Positions 23,626-31,094 of a stretch of 37,243 nt of DNA are shown in pieces. The first letter of the stretch is position 1. Each line of letters starts with the position of its first letter. The stretch lies in NCBI GenBank assembly GCA_021785915.1, contig JAJYEF010000004.1, forward strand, positions 1 to 37,243, in the 5' to 3' direction. The notes beneath the pieces are model-generated. The model saw only the letters and a program-made list of their open reading frames with translations, ran no database searches and was not told where the DNA came from. A program made the translations under genes and the position numbers. The stretch comes from a bacterium. Its GTDB lineage: Bacteria; Patescibacteriota; Microgenomatia; Levybacterales; UBA12049.

Positions 23626-23647
23626 CATAAAATAAGCAAATTAATCG

Positions 23648-23676
23648 TTGACATCAAAAAACTAGAGGTTTATAAC
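23648..23676 (+). promoter_or_regulatory. Promoter of the 140-aa hypothetical gene
   Basis: A perfect TTGACA (23648..23653), 17 bases, TATAAC (23671..23676). The ATG at 23685 is 8 bases beyond, predicting a leaderless or nearly leaderless mRNA. Confidence 0.75.
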
Positions 23677-23684
23677 TTATATTT

Positions 23685-24107
23685 ATGACTAGAGCAGAAA
23701 GTTTGGTGGAAAAAAACGTTTGGCTTGACGACCTACGCAGAAGAAGTTTAAGCGGAGTTCCAGAAAGGGATACCCTACCCACACCAAGAATACCTTCATT
23801 CAGAAGCAGGTTTCCTGATGTTAGCTCGACAAGAGCAATTGAATTATCCCTTACTCCGGAATTTGTAAGGCTCAGCAAACTCAATACGAAAATGGAGCAT
23901 CGGCAAAACACTCTGGAAAGAAGCGAAAGGAATGCATCGCAATTTAGAGACATTAAGGATGAATCAATTGGTTTTTTAAAAGACCTTATAACCGAAAAAT
24001 ACTCACGAACACATCGAACAAGAGAGATTGATGCGGCTTTGGCCGTTGCTACAGGACAAGTTGAAGCACCTCGAAACAAGAATTCCATCGTCTCTCAGGC
24101 GGCTTGA
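23685..24107 (+). CDS. Hypothetical protein, 140 aa
   Basis: I do not recognise this protein. It is very rich in Arg, Ser, Glu and Thr. Residues 1-30 are charged (EKNVWLDDLRRRSLSG), 25-60 look disordered with several prolines, and about 60-110 is a long helical stretch (SLTPEFVRLSKLNTKMEHRQ). There is no membrane segment or signal peptide. A consensus promoter immediately before the ATG supports expression. Its 3' end overlaps the convergent 252-aa gene by 13 bases, and both proteins end in Gln-Ala-Ala because the overlap is near-palindromic. Its composition is like that of the 171-aa protein at the window start, but I see no alignment between them. Confidence 0.65.
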   Translation: MTRAESLVEKNVWLDDLRRRSLSGVPERDTLPTPRIPSFRSRFPDVSSTRAIELSLTPEFVRLSKLNTKMEHRQNTLERSERNASQFRDIKDESIGFLKDLITEKYSRTHRTREIDAALAVATGQVEAPRNKNSIVSQAA

Positions 24108-24853
24108 GGAAGAAAAAACCGTTGTCCCGGATGATTTTTCTCCCAAAGATTAGCCAAGTGTACCAATGCATTTTTCAGCTCAACATCCGTTGTCTGCAGA
24201 ACATAATCCGAAAGCTGAGCATAAAGAGTATTAAATCTCGGGGTTTGCGCAAGATGTCCTTCAATAGCGTAATTTCTGAAGTAGCTTTCATGCAAATCTT
24301 CCCCCTCTCTCTTAACGGGTCTTTGTTTATCTTGATACTGCAGATCTTTTTCAACCATTCCCAAAGCAATTCTTCTCAAAAGCTCATCATCTGCAAGCGC
24401 AAGCGATTCGGCTACGTCACCTTTAAAATAATTCCCGCTTTCAAGCCTTCTTAGCCAATGCTCACCGTATAAAACTTTTTCAAGTGCATGAAGCTCGGTA
24501 CTCCACATCTCACGAAAACCACCTAGTTGTTGCTGAGCCTGCGCCCGGGTTAACTCTTCGCGCCCCCGGTCTCTTTCAATAAAGCGGATATGATGAAAAG
24601 GGATGTTCATTTTTGCAACACGTAAAAAACCTCTATCTCTAAGTTCATATATTGTTCCCATCTGCGATTTCGGAAATAGGTCCTGATATTGTTTTGCCAA
24701 ATTAACAAAAATGTGGGTTTGTAAATCTGTTTTGGACTGGGAATGGTAAAAAGATGAGTAAAAATCCTTCATAACCGCGCTTAGAAATTCATCGCTTAAG
24801 GAAGGTTTTATGCCCTGTTCCGCCGCATTTTTGCCAAGTCTTAAATTTTCCAT
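24095..24853 (-). CDS. Hypothetical protein, 252 aa
   Basis: I do not recognise this protein. It is soluble and mainly helical, without signal peptide. Notable stretches are LSDEFLSAVMKDFYSSFYHS (about 20-39), IYELRDRGFLRVAKMNIPFH followed by HIRFIERDRGREELTRAQAQ in the middle, and GEHWLRRLESGNYFKGDVAE. The clustered histidines and acidic residues do not form a metal motif I can name. It has a promoter (TTGGAT-18-TATAAT) 6 bases before the ATG. It is convergent with, and overlaps by 13 bases, the 140-aa unknown gene. The long clean frame plus promoter make it a real gene. Confidence 0.75.
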   Translation of the reverse strand: MENLRLGKNAAEQGIKPSLSDEFLSAVMKDFYSSFYHSQSKTDLQTHIFVNLAKQYQDLFPKSQMGTIYELRDRGFLRVAKMNIPFHHIRFIERDRGREELTRAQAQQQLGGFREMWSTELHALEKVLYGEHWLRRLESGNYFKGDVAESLALADDELLRRIALGMVEKDLQYQDKQRPVKREGEDLHESYFRNYAIEGHLAQTPRFNTLYAQLSDYVLQTTDVELKNALVHLANLWEKNHPGQRFFLPQAA

Positions 24854-24859
24854 CCGCAG

Positions 24860-24889
24860 ATTATATCAAAAATATAGGCCTACATCCAA
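24860..24889 (-). promoter_or_regulatory. Promoter of the 252-aa hypothetical gene
   Basis: TTGGAT (24889..24884), 18 bases, TATAAT (24865..24860), 6 bases before the ATG at 24853: another predicted leaderless gene. Confidence 0.6.
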
Positions 24890-24958
24890 ATGCAATTAAC
24901 TTTCCTGTGATACAAATAAATTGAAAACTCATAAATTTTTTATTGACAATACACAAGC

Positions 24959-24987
24959 TTGTCTTGAGGTTAAAATTTTTGTATAAT
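24959..24987 (+). promoter_or_regulatory. rpmE-prfA promoter
   Basis: TTGTCT (24959..24964), 17 bases, TATAAT (24982..24987), 9 bases before the rpmE ATG. The palindrome ACAAGCTTGT (24953..24962) overlaps the -35 and is a candidate operator. Confidence 0.6.
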
Positions 24988-24996
24988 TATAAGGTT

Positions 24997-25284
24997 ATGA
25001 AAGTACAGGTCCATCCGCAGTATTTTGAAAATGCAACTGTTATTTGCCAGTGCGGGAACACATTTACAACGGGTTCCACACAGGAAGTTATTCATGTGGA
25101 ACTTTGCAGCAAATGCCATCCATTCTATACCGGCGAACAAAAATTTGTTGACTCGCAGTCAAGAATTCAGCGCTTCCAGAAAAAACAGGAAGTTGCAAAA
25201 TTACACGTAACTAAAAAGAAAGAAGAAATTAAAAAGCCGGAAACCCCAAAGACACTCCGCGAAATGCTGTTGGAAATTCAGTAA
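24997..25284 (+). CDS. rpmE: Ribosomal protein bL31 with C-terminal extension
   Basis: I place the start at the ATG at 24997 (MKVQVHPQYFENATVICQCG), which matches the family N-terminus; the open frame back to 24943 would run through the promoter. The 95-aa product has the zinc-binding form of bL31, with CQC and CSKC pairs around STQEVIHVELCSKCHPFYTG, then FVDSQSRIQRFQKK. Residues 66-95 are an extra Lys/Glu-rich tail (KKKEEIKKPETPKTLREMLL) beyond the usual end near residue 70. Transcribed with prfA, 15 bases downstream, an arrangement seen in many bacteria (without the usual prmC here). Confidence 0.93.
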   Translation: MKVQVHPQYFENATVICQCGNTFTTGSTQEVIHVELCSKCHPFYTGEQKFVDSQSRIQRFQKKQEVAKLHVTKKKEEIKKPETPKTLREMLLEIQ

Positions 25285-25299
25285 CACTACCCCTTCTTT

Positions 25300-26214
25300 A
25301 TGGAAGACTATCGACAAGTACAAGTTGCAGAACTTGATAGAAAAATTGAGGAAACAAAAACTCTTTTGTCCGATCCTCAGATGGCAGAACTTGCAAAAGA
25401 GGAGATTGCCAGTCTTGAAAAACAAAAACAGGATATCCTTGATACTTATCAACCGGCAAGTCAAAATTCCGAAAACGAAAACGACTTAAACGACAGGAAT
25501 GCAATAATCGAGGCTTCAGGCGCCGCCGGTGGAGACGAAGCGAAAATCTGGGGCCAGGAACTTCTGCGTATGTACTCAAGGTTTGCCGAGAAAAAAGGCT
25601 TTAAAGTCGAACAGCTGGACGAGGACGTAATAAAAATTTCCGGAAGTGGCGCTTTTGGACTCTTTAAATATGAAGCCGGCGTCCACAGGGTACAAAGAAT
25701 CCCGGTTACCGAAAAAAGGGGTCGTGTGCATACATCAACGGCAACGGTTTCGGTTCTTCCCGAGCTTGAAGATATAGACCTACACATTGCACCCGAAGAT
25801 ATCGAATTTGAAGCATTTAGATCAGGCGGCCACGGCGGGCAAAACGTAAACAAAGTCTCAACCGCCGTAAGACTTAAACACAAACCTACAGGCATCGTGG
25901 TAACGTGCCAGACCCAAAGGTTCCAAGCACAGAACCGTGAATTGGCTCTTGAAATGTTAAGGGCCAAACTTTGGGAACAGGAGGTTGAAAAACAAACCTC
26001 CGAAATTTCAAGCCTTAAAGCAACACAGGTTGGAAGAGGCATGCGGGCAGAAAAAATAAGAACCTACAATTTCCCGCAGGATAGGTTAACCGACCACAGA
26101 ATCAACAAATCATGGCACAATCTTCCAAGCATCATGGACGGAGAATTGGAAGAAATTTCAAACGACATGGCAAAGATGGAGACTAACCAAGATAATTCTC
26201 ATCACGATGTCTGA
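25300..26214 (+). CDS. prfA: Peptide chain release factor 1, short form
   Basis: The 304-aa factor terminates translation at UAA and UAG. It has the RF1 codon-recognition tripeptide PVT in [18 protein letters not shown] (135-137; RF2 would have SPF) and the catalytic GGQ in [13 protein letters not shown] (179-181), followed by [15 protein letters not shown]. Compared with the roughly 360-aa norm, PVT lies about 50 residues earlier, so domain 1 (the N-terminal helical domain) is reduced to about 65 residues. No upstream start could restore it, because rpmE ends 15 bases before. The stop overlaps the convergent Kef-type gene by 32 bases. Confidence 0.95.
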   Translation: MEDYRQVQVAELDRKIEETKTLLSDPQMAELAKEEIASLEKQKQDILDTYQPASQNSENENDLNDRNAIIEASGAAGGDEAKIWGQELLRMYSRFAEKKGFKVEQLDEDVIKISGSGAFGLFKYEAGVHRVQRIPVTEKRGRVHTSTATVSVLPELEDIDLHIAPEDIEFEAFRSGGHGGQNVNKVSTAVRLKHKPTGIVVTCQTQRFQAQNRELALEMLRAKLWEQEVEKQTSEISSLKATQVGRGMRAEKIRTYNFPQDRLTDHRINKSWHNLPSIMDGELEEISNDMAKMETNQDNSHHDV

Positions 26215-27874
26215 GGGTTTCGATCCTGTCCAAATTATCGTCTAGTATAAATTTTGCAATCTGTCTCCCTCCGGCAAGATGCGGCAAAATTACATAATCG
26301 GCGCCTTCTTTATAAAGTTCTTTTGCATCCTTAACGTCCAGGGCCATCATAACTATTTTTGCCTTTCTATTTTCATGCTTTAATTCCTTCAGAAGCAATA
26401 AGTTATCCTGGATATCAGGGATCGTCGAGATTACAAGTTTTGCCTCGTCGATTTTTGCTCTCTGCTGTATATCAAGGTCTGAAATATCCCCGAAAATCCT
26501 GTGTACTTTCTTATTTTCATATTTTTTAATCATATTAGGATCAAAATCGACAATTATTACTTCCCTATCCCTATCTTCCAAAGCCTCAACTATACTCTCC
26601 CCCATTTGGTCTCCCCCCACAACAACAACATGACCGCTTAATTCATCCAGATTTTCATCGCTTTCAAAAATCAGATCTTTTCGGGGATTCGCGCGTTCCA
26701 TGAATTCGATTCTTCCGGCAACTTTTTTATAAAGCGATTTCCAGTGTGTTATTCCGTAAGTTGATACTGCAAAGGTTATAATGCCAACCAAAGTTATAAG
26801 AGAAACAATATTCTGGTTAATATGCCCAAGCTTAAACCCGAGAAAAATAAGTATTAAAGAAAACTCCGAGATCTGTGAAAGGGATACTCCGGTTAAAAAC
26901 GATGTCCTTTTCCTGTAACCTAAAGTCCCGAAAATCGCCATTACGATTAAAGGCTTTAATAAAAGTACAAAAAGCGACAGAATAATAGCCGGTATTATAA
27001 TTTGTCCTATATTTGCAAAAGACATCTGAAGTCCTAAAAGCACAAAAAATATTACGATAAAAAAATCTCTCAGGATTTTTGCCTTTGCGATTATCTGGTA
27101 GCTTACCAAAGAATTTGCAAGAGCAACTCCCGCCAGAAATCCCCCTATTTCTATAGAAAAACCTACATATTTTGAGCTTACAATCGCGGCCAAACCGAAA
27201 ACCCAGGCAAGGCTTACCAGAAATAAAGTCTCGGGAGATTTTGCTACAAAATCGACGACTTTGGGAAAGACATATTTACTTAGAAATGCTATAAACGCTA
27301 AAAGCATAAAGCCTTTAACAGCAATTGCGGCTAAATTTACCAGCGATATAAATCCTCCGGTCTCAAGACTAAAGCCCGAAAGAATCATCAGGAAAATTAT
27401 CGCGACAATATCCTGTATGAGAAGAATTCCTACGGAAAACTTGGCATGCAGGCTATGAAGCTCCCTCTGGTCGGATAAAAGCTTCACGACTATTATGGTA
27501 GAAGAGAATGTAAGTGCGGTAGCTACATAAACTGAGGTAATCGCGTTAAAGCCGAAAAGGCTTGATGCTAAAAATCCTAGTGCAAAAGTTATAAAGATCT
27601 GCCCGAGGGAGGAAAAAATGATCGTTTTACCTATGCTTGCGAGTTCAGAAATCTTTATTTCAAGCCCCACCATAAATAGAAGCAAAGTTATTCCCAGATT
27701 TGAAAGGGTCTGCAAAAAATCTTTATTAGGCGATCCCAAGAAAGGCACTGTGGAAATAAAGATACCGGTTAATATATATGCAAGGATCTCCGGTTGCCTG
27801 AAGAATCTGAAAATAAGAGAAAATAAAGCCGCAATCACTATGATTACGGACAGATCCAAGAAAATATTTCCCAT
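26183..27874 (-). CDS. Kef-type K+/H+ antiporter (CPA2) with RCK domain
   Basis: The 563-aa protein has 12-13 membrane segments (1-385) of the CPA2 antiporter type: [36 protein letters not shown] and the QD motif in [14 protein letters not shown], then [20 protein letters not shown]-terminal TrkA-N/RCK Rossmann domain follows (about 412-535), with [27 protein letters not shown] and IFGDISDLD. The usual nucleotide-binding GxGxxG reads GGDQMG. The family exchanges K+ or Na+ for H+ in the cell membrane. It has its own promoter and a 32-base tail overlap with prfA. Confidence 0.92.
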   Translation of the reverse strand: MGNIFLDLSVIIVIAALFSLIFRFFRQPEILAYILTGIFISTVPFLGSPNKDFLQTLSNLGITLLLFMVGLEIKISELASIGKTIIFSSLGQIFITFALGFLASSLFGFNAITSVYVATALTFSSTIIVVKLLSDQRELHSLHAKFSVGILLIQDIVAIIFLMILSGFSLETGGFISLVNLAAIAVKGFMLLAFIAFLSKYVFPKVVDFVAKSPETLFLVSLAWVFGLAAIVSSKYVGFSIEIGGFLAGVALANSLVSYQIIAKAKILRDFFIVIFFVLLGLQMSFANIGQIIIPAIILSLFVLLLKPLIVMAIFGTLGYRKRTSFLTGVSLSQISEFSLILIFLGFKLGHINQNIVSLITLVGIITFAVSTYGITHWKSLYKKVAGRIEFMERANPRKDLIFESDENLDELSGHVVVVGGDQMGESIVEALEDRDREVIIVDFDPNMIKKYENKKVHRIFGDISDLDIQQRAKIDEAKLVISTIPDIQDNLLLLKELKHENRKAKIVMMALDVKDAKELYKEGADYVILPHLAGGRQIAKFILDDNLDRIETLRHRDENYLG

Positions 27875-27880
27875 TAGTTA

Positions 27881-27910
27881 TTTATAACAAGCTTTAAGCT
27901 CGGTAGTCAA
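27881..27910 (-). promoter_or_regulatory. Promoter of the Kef-type gene
   Basis: TTGACT (27910..27905), 18 bases, TATAAA (27886..27881), 6 bases before the ATG at 27874, predicting a leaderless mRNA. Confidence 0.6.
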
Positions 27911-27965
27911 TTAACACTGTCAAATTCTCATCATAGAGGTTACTATGGCAATTTTACAAGGCGAA

Positions 27966-27974
27966 TGGTATATT
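27966..27974 (+). promoter_or_regulatory. Extended -10 of the reductase gene
   Basis: TGGTATATT matches a TGn-extended -10 and ends 7 bases before the ATG at 27982. The -35 region is poor. Confidence 0.4.
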
Positions 27975-27981
27975 ACACTTT

Positions 27982-28653
27982 ATGCTACTAACTCTTATAG
28001 GCAAAATAAAAGAGGCTGCCGACGTTAAGACTTTTATTTTTAGACCGCAGAAACCAATTGTCTGGGAAGCGGGACAATACCTTATCTACTCACTTCCCCA
28101 CGACAAAGAGGATTTAAGAGGAAGAATGAGATTCTTTACAATTTCAAAAGCTCCTTTTGAAAAAAATGTTTCGATAACGACTAGGATTGTAAAAAATTCA
28201 AGCACTTTCAAGAAAACTTTGGATGGCTTAAAAATAGGCGAGCAATTGAATGCAAAAGGTCCAGACGGGGACTTTATAATAAAAAACTATAAAAAAGATT
28301 ACGTATTTATCGCCGGAGGAATCGGCATAACGCCGTTTCGTTCAATTCTAAAACAGCTTGAATATAAGAAAAAAAATCCAAACATTCTGCTTTTCTACGC
28401 ATGCAGAAACGATGATATTGTTTTCAAAAAAGAACTGGACAGTCTTAAATTGAAGAATCTAAAAATAACTTTTTTTGTTTCAAAAAAAGTCGGCAAATCC
28501 GACCTAATAAAAATAAAAGGGTATACTAAAAAAATATATTACATTTCCGGCCCAGATCCGATGGTTGACGGATTAGAAAAGATTTTGACAAGTCTCAAGG
28601 TTCCTAAAAAGAACATAAACCTGGACTATTTTTCGGGCTATGAAGAAATTTAG
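27982..28653 (+). CDS. Ferredoxin-NADP reductase-like flavoprotein
   Basis: The 223-aa protein has the two-domain FNR fold without an iron-sulfur domain. The FAD half includes FEAGQ-like WEAGQYLIYSLP and the RMRFFTIS flavin motif (Arg, Phe, Thr/Ser pattern). The NAD(P) half begins YVFIAGGIGITPFRSILKQL, with FYACRNDDIVF, YYISGPDPMVDGLEKIL and the terminal YFSGYEEI. It would pass electrons between NAD(P)H and a partner such as a flavodoxin, ferredoxin or oxygenase, none of which is next to it. It stands alone, divergent from the Kef-type gene, with its stop overlapping the DUF3467 gene by 4 bases. Confidence 0.88.
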   Translation: MLLTLIGKIKEAADVKTFIFRPQKPIVWEAGQYLIYSLPHDKEDLRGRMRFFTISKAPFEKNVSITTRIVKNSSTFKKTLDGLKIGEQLNAKGPDGDFIIKNYKKDYVFIAGGIGITPFRSILKQLEYKKKNPNILLFYACRNDDIVFKKELDSLKLKNLKITFFVSKKVGKSDLIKIKGYTKKIYYISGPDPMVDGLEKILTSLKVPKKNINLDYFSGYEEI

Positions 28654-28910
28654 TTTTTTTCTTTTGTTTCCACCTGACCTTCTGTGATTGCCAGAAGTTT
28701 TGAAAGTTCGGTTGCGAATTTTCCGGCGTGTTCCCTGCTCATTCCGATTCTGGAAACGACCCTTGCCTTATTGGTATTCCCTACCCTTTGCATGACATCC
28801 AAAACCAAGCCGTCCTGATTCGCGGTCATGGATATACTGTCCGTATACATAATAGGAGTTGTTTCGGGATTTATGTCGACCGAAATTTCCTGCTGTTTAT
28901 TTTTATCCAT
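28650..28910 (-). CDS. DUF3467 family protein, 86 aa
   Basis: The product is a single DUF3467-like domain: ISVDINPETTPIMYTDSISM, LVLDVMQRVGN, ARVVSRIGMSREHAGKFATE. The family is small, soluble and uncharacterised, and its fold has been likened to gas-vesicle or virion-type proteins without function. I start at the ATG at 28910, not a GTG at 28919, because a strong Shine-Dalgarno (AAAAGGGGGTGAT) ends just before it and the GTG would lie inside that signal. It sits 15 bases after murB and ends by overlapping the convergent reductase gene. Confidence 0.82.
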   Translation of the reverse strand: MDKNKQQEISVDINPETTPIMYTDSISMTANQDGLVLDVMQRVGNTNKARVVSRIGMSREHAGKFATELSKLLAITEGQVETKEKN

Positions 28911-28925
28911 TTTTATCACCCCCTT

Positions 28926-29846
28926 TTAAAGATACATTATTTCCTCTTCCAAGGTTACATTAAATTTTTCTTTTACGGCTTTTTTGGCAAACTCGATTAG
29001 GTTTTTAACGTCATCTGTTTTAGCGTTTCCAAGATTTACTATAAAATTTGGATGTTTTTCCGAAATCTGCGCGTCCCCTTCCCTTTTTCCTTTTAAATTA
29101 CATAGATACAAAAGCTTTGCAACCGGAATCACGGGAAAAGGGTCATTTTTTACAAATTGCATTAAGTCCTTTTTCTGTTGTTCTGTAAGGATTACAACTG
29201 GGATATTTTTGAAGGTACTTCCAAGACTGGGTCTATCCATCGGATGCTTTTTATACCGGTAGTCTATCTTTTCCCGTATAGATTTTTTAATAGCCTCTTT
29301 GTCACCTTTTTTTAAACCAAGCTTTACCGTAAGAATTATTTCGTCTTTTGCCTTAGTTTTAAAGATACTTGTTCTGTAACCAAATTCGCATTCCTTATTA
29401 TTCCTTTTTTTCTCCTCCAGAGTTTTGATGTCTAAGCTCATGACTTCTAAAACCAGGTCTTTTGTTTCCCCTCCAAAAGCACCGGCATTGCCCCTTACGG
29501 CTCCACCGATTGAACCGGGTAATCCCCCTGCCCACTCAAGTCCTGATAGGGAATTTTCAACGCAGAAATTAAGAAGGTCCGATACCAATACGCCTGCTCC
29601 CACAGTAACCTTGTCATCTTGTTTATCGACTCCCGGAACTGTGCAATGGATTACCAATCCCTCAAATCCTTTTTCGCCTATTAATATATTGGTACCGTTG
29701 CCTAAAATAAAAGCGGGTAGATCTTTGTCCCAATTCTTTAAATCTTCTACTAAGATATCTTTTGACGAAGCTTCCAAAAAATACAAGGCCGGTCCCCCGA
29801 TTTTGTAGTTGCTGAATTCTTTCAAAGATACGTTTTGCCTGATCAT
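28926..29846 (-). CDS. murB: UDP-N-acetylenolpyruvoylglucosamine reductase
   Basis: This enzyme of about 306 aa makes UDP-N-acetylmuramate for peptidoglycan. Marks include LKEFSNYKIGGPALYFLEAS, the FAD-binding LGNGTNILIGEKGFEGLVIH and GLEWAGGLPGSIGGAVRGNA with NAGAFGG. The active-site region is YRYKKHPMDRPSLGSTFKNI, whose Ser is the proton donor of the short (type II) class, and the C-terminus is HPNFIVNLGNAKTDDVKNLI. I chose the ATG at 29846: the ATG at 29861 lies above the TATAAT at 29858..29853. No other mur gene is in the window. Confidence 0.95.
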   Translation of the reverse strand: MIRQNVSLKEFSNYKIGGPALYFLEASSKDILVEDLKNWDKDLPAFILGNGTNILIGEKGFEGLVIHCTVPGVDKQDDKVTVGAGVLVSDLLNFCVENSLSGLEWAGGLPGSIGGAVRGNAGAFGGETKDLVLEVMSLDIKTLEEKKRNNKECEFGYRTSIFKTKAKDEIILTVKLGLKKGDKEAIKKSIREKIDYRYKKHPMDRPSLGSTFKNIPVVILTEQQKKDLMQFVKNDPFPVIPVAKLLYLCNLKGKREGDAQISEKHPNFIVNLGNAKTDDVKNLIEFAKKAVKEKFNVTLEEEIMYL

Positions 29847-29852
29847 TTTTTC

Positions 29853-29881
29853 ATTATACAATGAACGTTAATCAATAAACA
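29853..29881 (-). promoter_or_regulatory. murB promoter
   Basis: TATAAT (29858..29853) with a weak TGTTTA 17 bases upstream (29881..29876). It ends 6 bases before the ATG at 29846 and rules out the further upstream ATG as the main start. Confidence 0.5.
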
Positions 29882-29908
29882 GTGTTCGAGGTCTTTGTAG
29901 TATTGATT

Positions 29909-31084
29909 CTATTGACCCGGGGCTGTTCCGAGAGTTGCGGTTAGATCGACCGTTTTACCGTTTCTCCATACTGTTATACTTACTGTATCACCCGGTTTTT
30001 TCTTTGCTATTATGCCGGCAAGGTCGTTTTTCTCTGTTACCGCTTCTCCGTCAAACTTTACGATTATGTCTCCCTGTTGAATTCCGGCTTTCTCCGCCGG
30101 CGACCCGGCCACAACACTTCTGATATAAGCTCCCTGTACGACGTCGTTTAGAAGCGCCATCTGCTGGGAAAGTGTTGTATAGGTGACCCCGAGGTAAGGC
30201 CTGTTAAATTGTCCTGTTTTATTAAAGTTGGTTATTGCGTCTTTGACTATGTTTATAGGAAGCGCAAAACCTATATTCTGGCCGTTTTGCGCAATAGCCG
30301 TATTAATTCCAATTACGTCTGCGTTTGAATCAACCAGGGGACCTCCCGAATTTCCCGGATTTATCGCCGCGTCGGTCTGTATCACATTATTAAGGTTTTC
30401 TACATACCCCTGGAACTGGTCACCGGCTGTCACAGTCCTACCAAGGCCAGATATTACTCCCGTTGTAACCGTATTCCTGAACTCACCGAGTGCTGTTCCT
30501 ATTGCCACTACAAACTGGCCGACCTGAAGTTTTGACGAATCTCCCATAACAACAGGGGTAAGTGTTGTTCCAGGGTTTTGATTTGGATCAATTTTTAAAA
30601 TTGCGATGTCATTAAGAGGGTCCCTGTAAATATTCTTGACCGTGTATTTTTTGCCCGTACTTGTTATTACGTCGTAAGTAGCGGGCGCAGGATCGGCAAC
30701 TACGTGTTTGCTTGTTACAATTAAACCGTCGCTCGATACGATAAATCCCGAGCCTATTGCGGAAACCTGAGGAGCCTGGCTTTGAGGTGTTTGCTGCTGT
30801 GGAAGACCAAAACCGAATATCTGGAAAGGTCCGAAGTTAAAAGAGTTATTGTTAAGTGTTTGCGGAGGCGTATACTCTTCGACAGTAACAACGGAAGGGC
30901 CCACTTTTTTAACGTCTGAAATTGTAGCTGACTGTTCCGATACAACTTTAATTACAGTAGTCTTGCCCGTGCCATTAGGTGACAAGTTTACCAATGCTGA
31001 AAGTTTCGGCAAATATGTAACCGCAACGGTCCATATTCCCAAAGCTACTATCAATACGATTAGTATTCCTACAAGCTTTTTCAT
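29909..31084 (-). CDS. HtrA/DegP-type serine protease with PDZ domain
   Basis: The 391-aa protein has an N-terminal membrane anchor (about 5-25), a Gln/Pro-rich linker (LPQQQTPQSQAP, about 93-104), a trypsin-like domain and one C-terminal PDZ domain (from about 305). The triad is visible: His in VTSKHVVAD, Asp in NDIAILKID, Ser in INPGNSGGPLVD. The PDZ shows AGSPAEKAGIQQGDIIVKFD. It degrades or chaperones misfolded envelope proteins outside the membrane. The gene starts 10 bases after the S41 protease gene, with a Shine-Dalgarno (AGGAGGAA) in between, so the two proteases form an operon. Confidence 0.95.
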   Translation of the reverse strand: MKKLVGILIVLIVALGIWTVAVTYLPKLSALVNLSPNGTGKTTVIKVVSEQSATISDVKKVGPSVVTVEEYTPPQTLNNNSFNFGPFQIFGFGLPQQQTPQSQAPQVSAIGSGFIVSSDGLIVTSKHVVADPAPATYDVITSTGKKYTVKNIYRDPLNDIAILKIDPNQNPGTTLTPVVMGDSSKLQVGQFVVAIGTALGEFRNTVTTGVISGLGRTVTAGDQFQGYVENLNNVIQTDAAINPGNSGGPLVDSNADVIGINTAIAQNGQNIGFALPINIVKDAITNFNKTGQFNRPYLGVTYTTLSQQMALLNDVVQGAYIRSVVAGSPAEKAGIQQGDIIVKFDGEAVTEKNDLAGIIAKKKPGDTVSITVWRNGKTVDLTATLGTAPGQ

Positions 31085-31094
31085 AAATTTCCTC

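Noticed and set aside
29870-29908. AATCAAT/ATTGATT inverted repeat between murB and the HtrA gene as a terminator
   Set aside because: The 7-bp AT stem has a 25-base loop and no U-run, and it overlaps the murB promoter; too weak to call.
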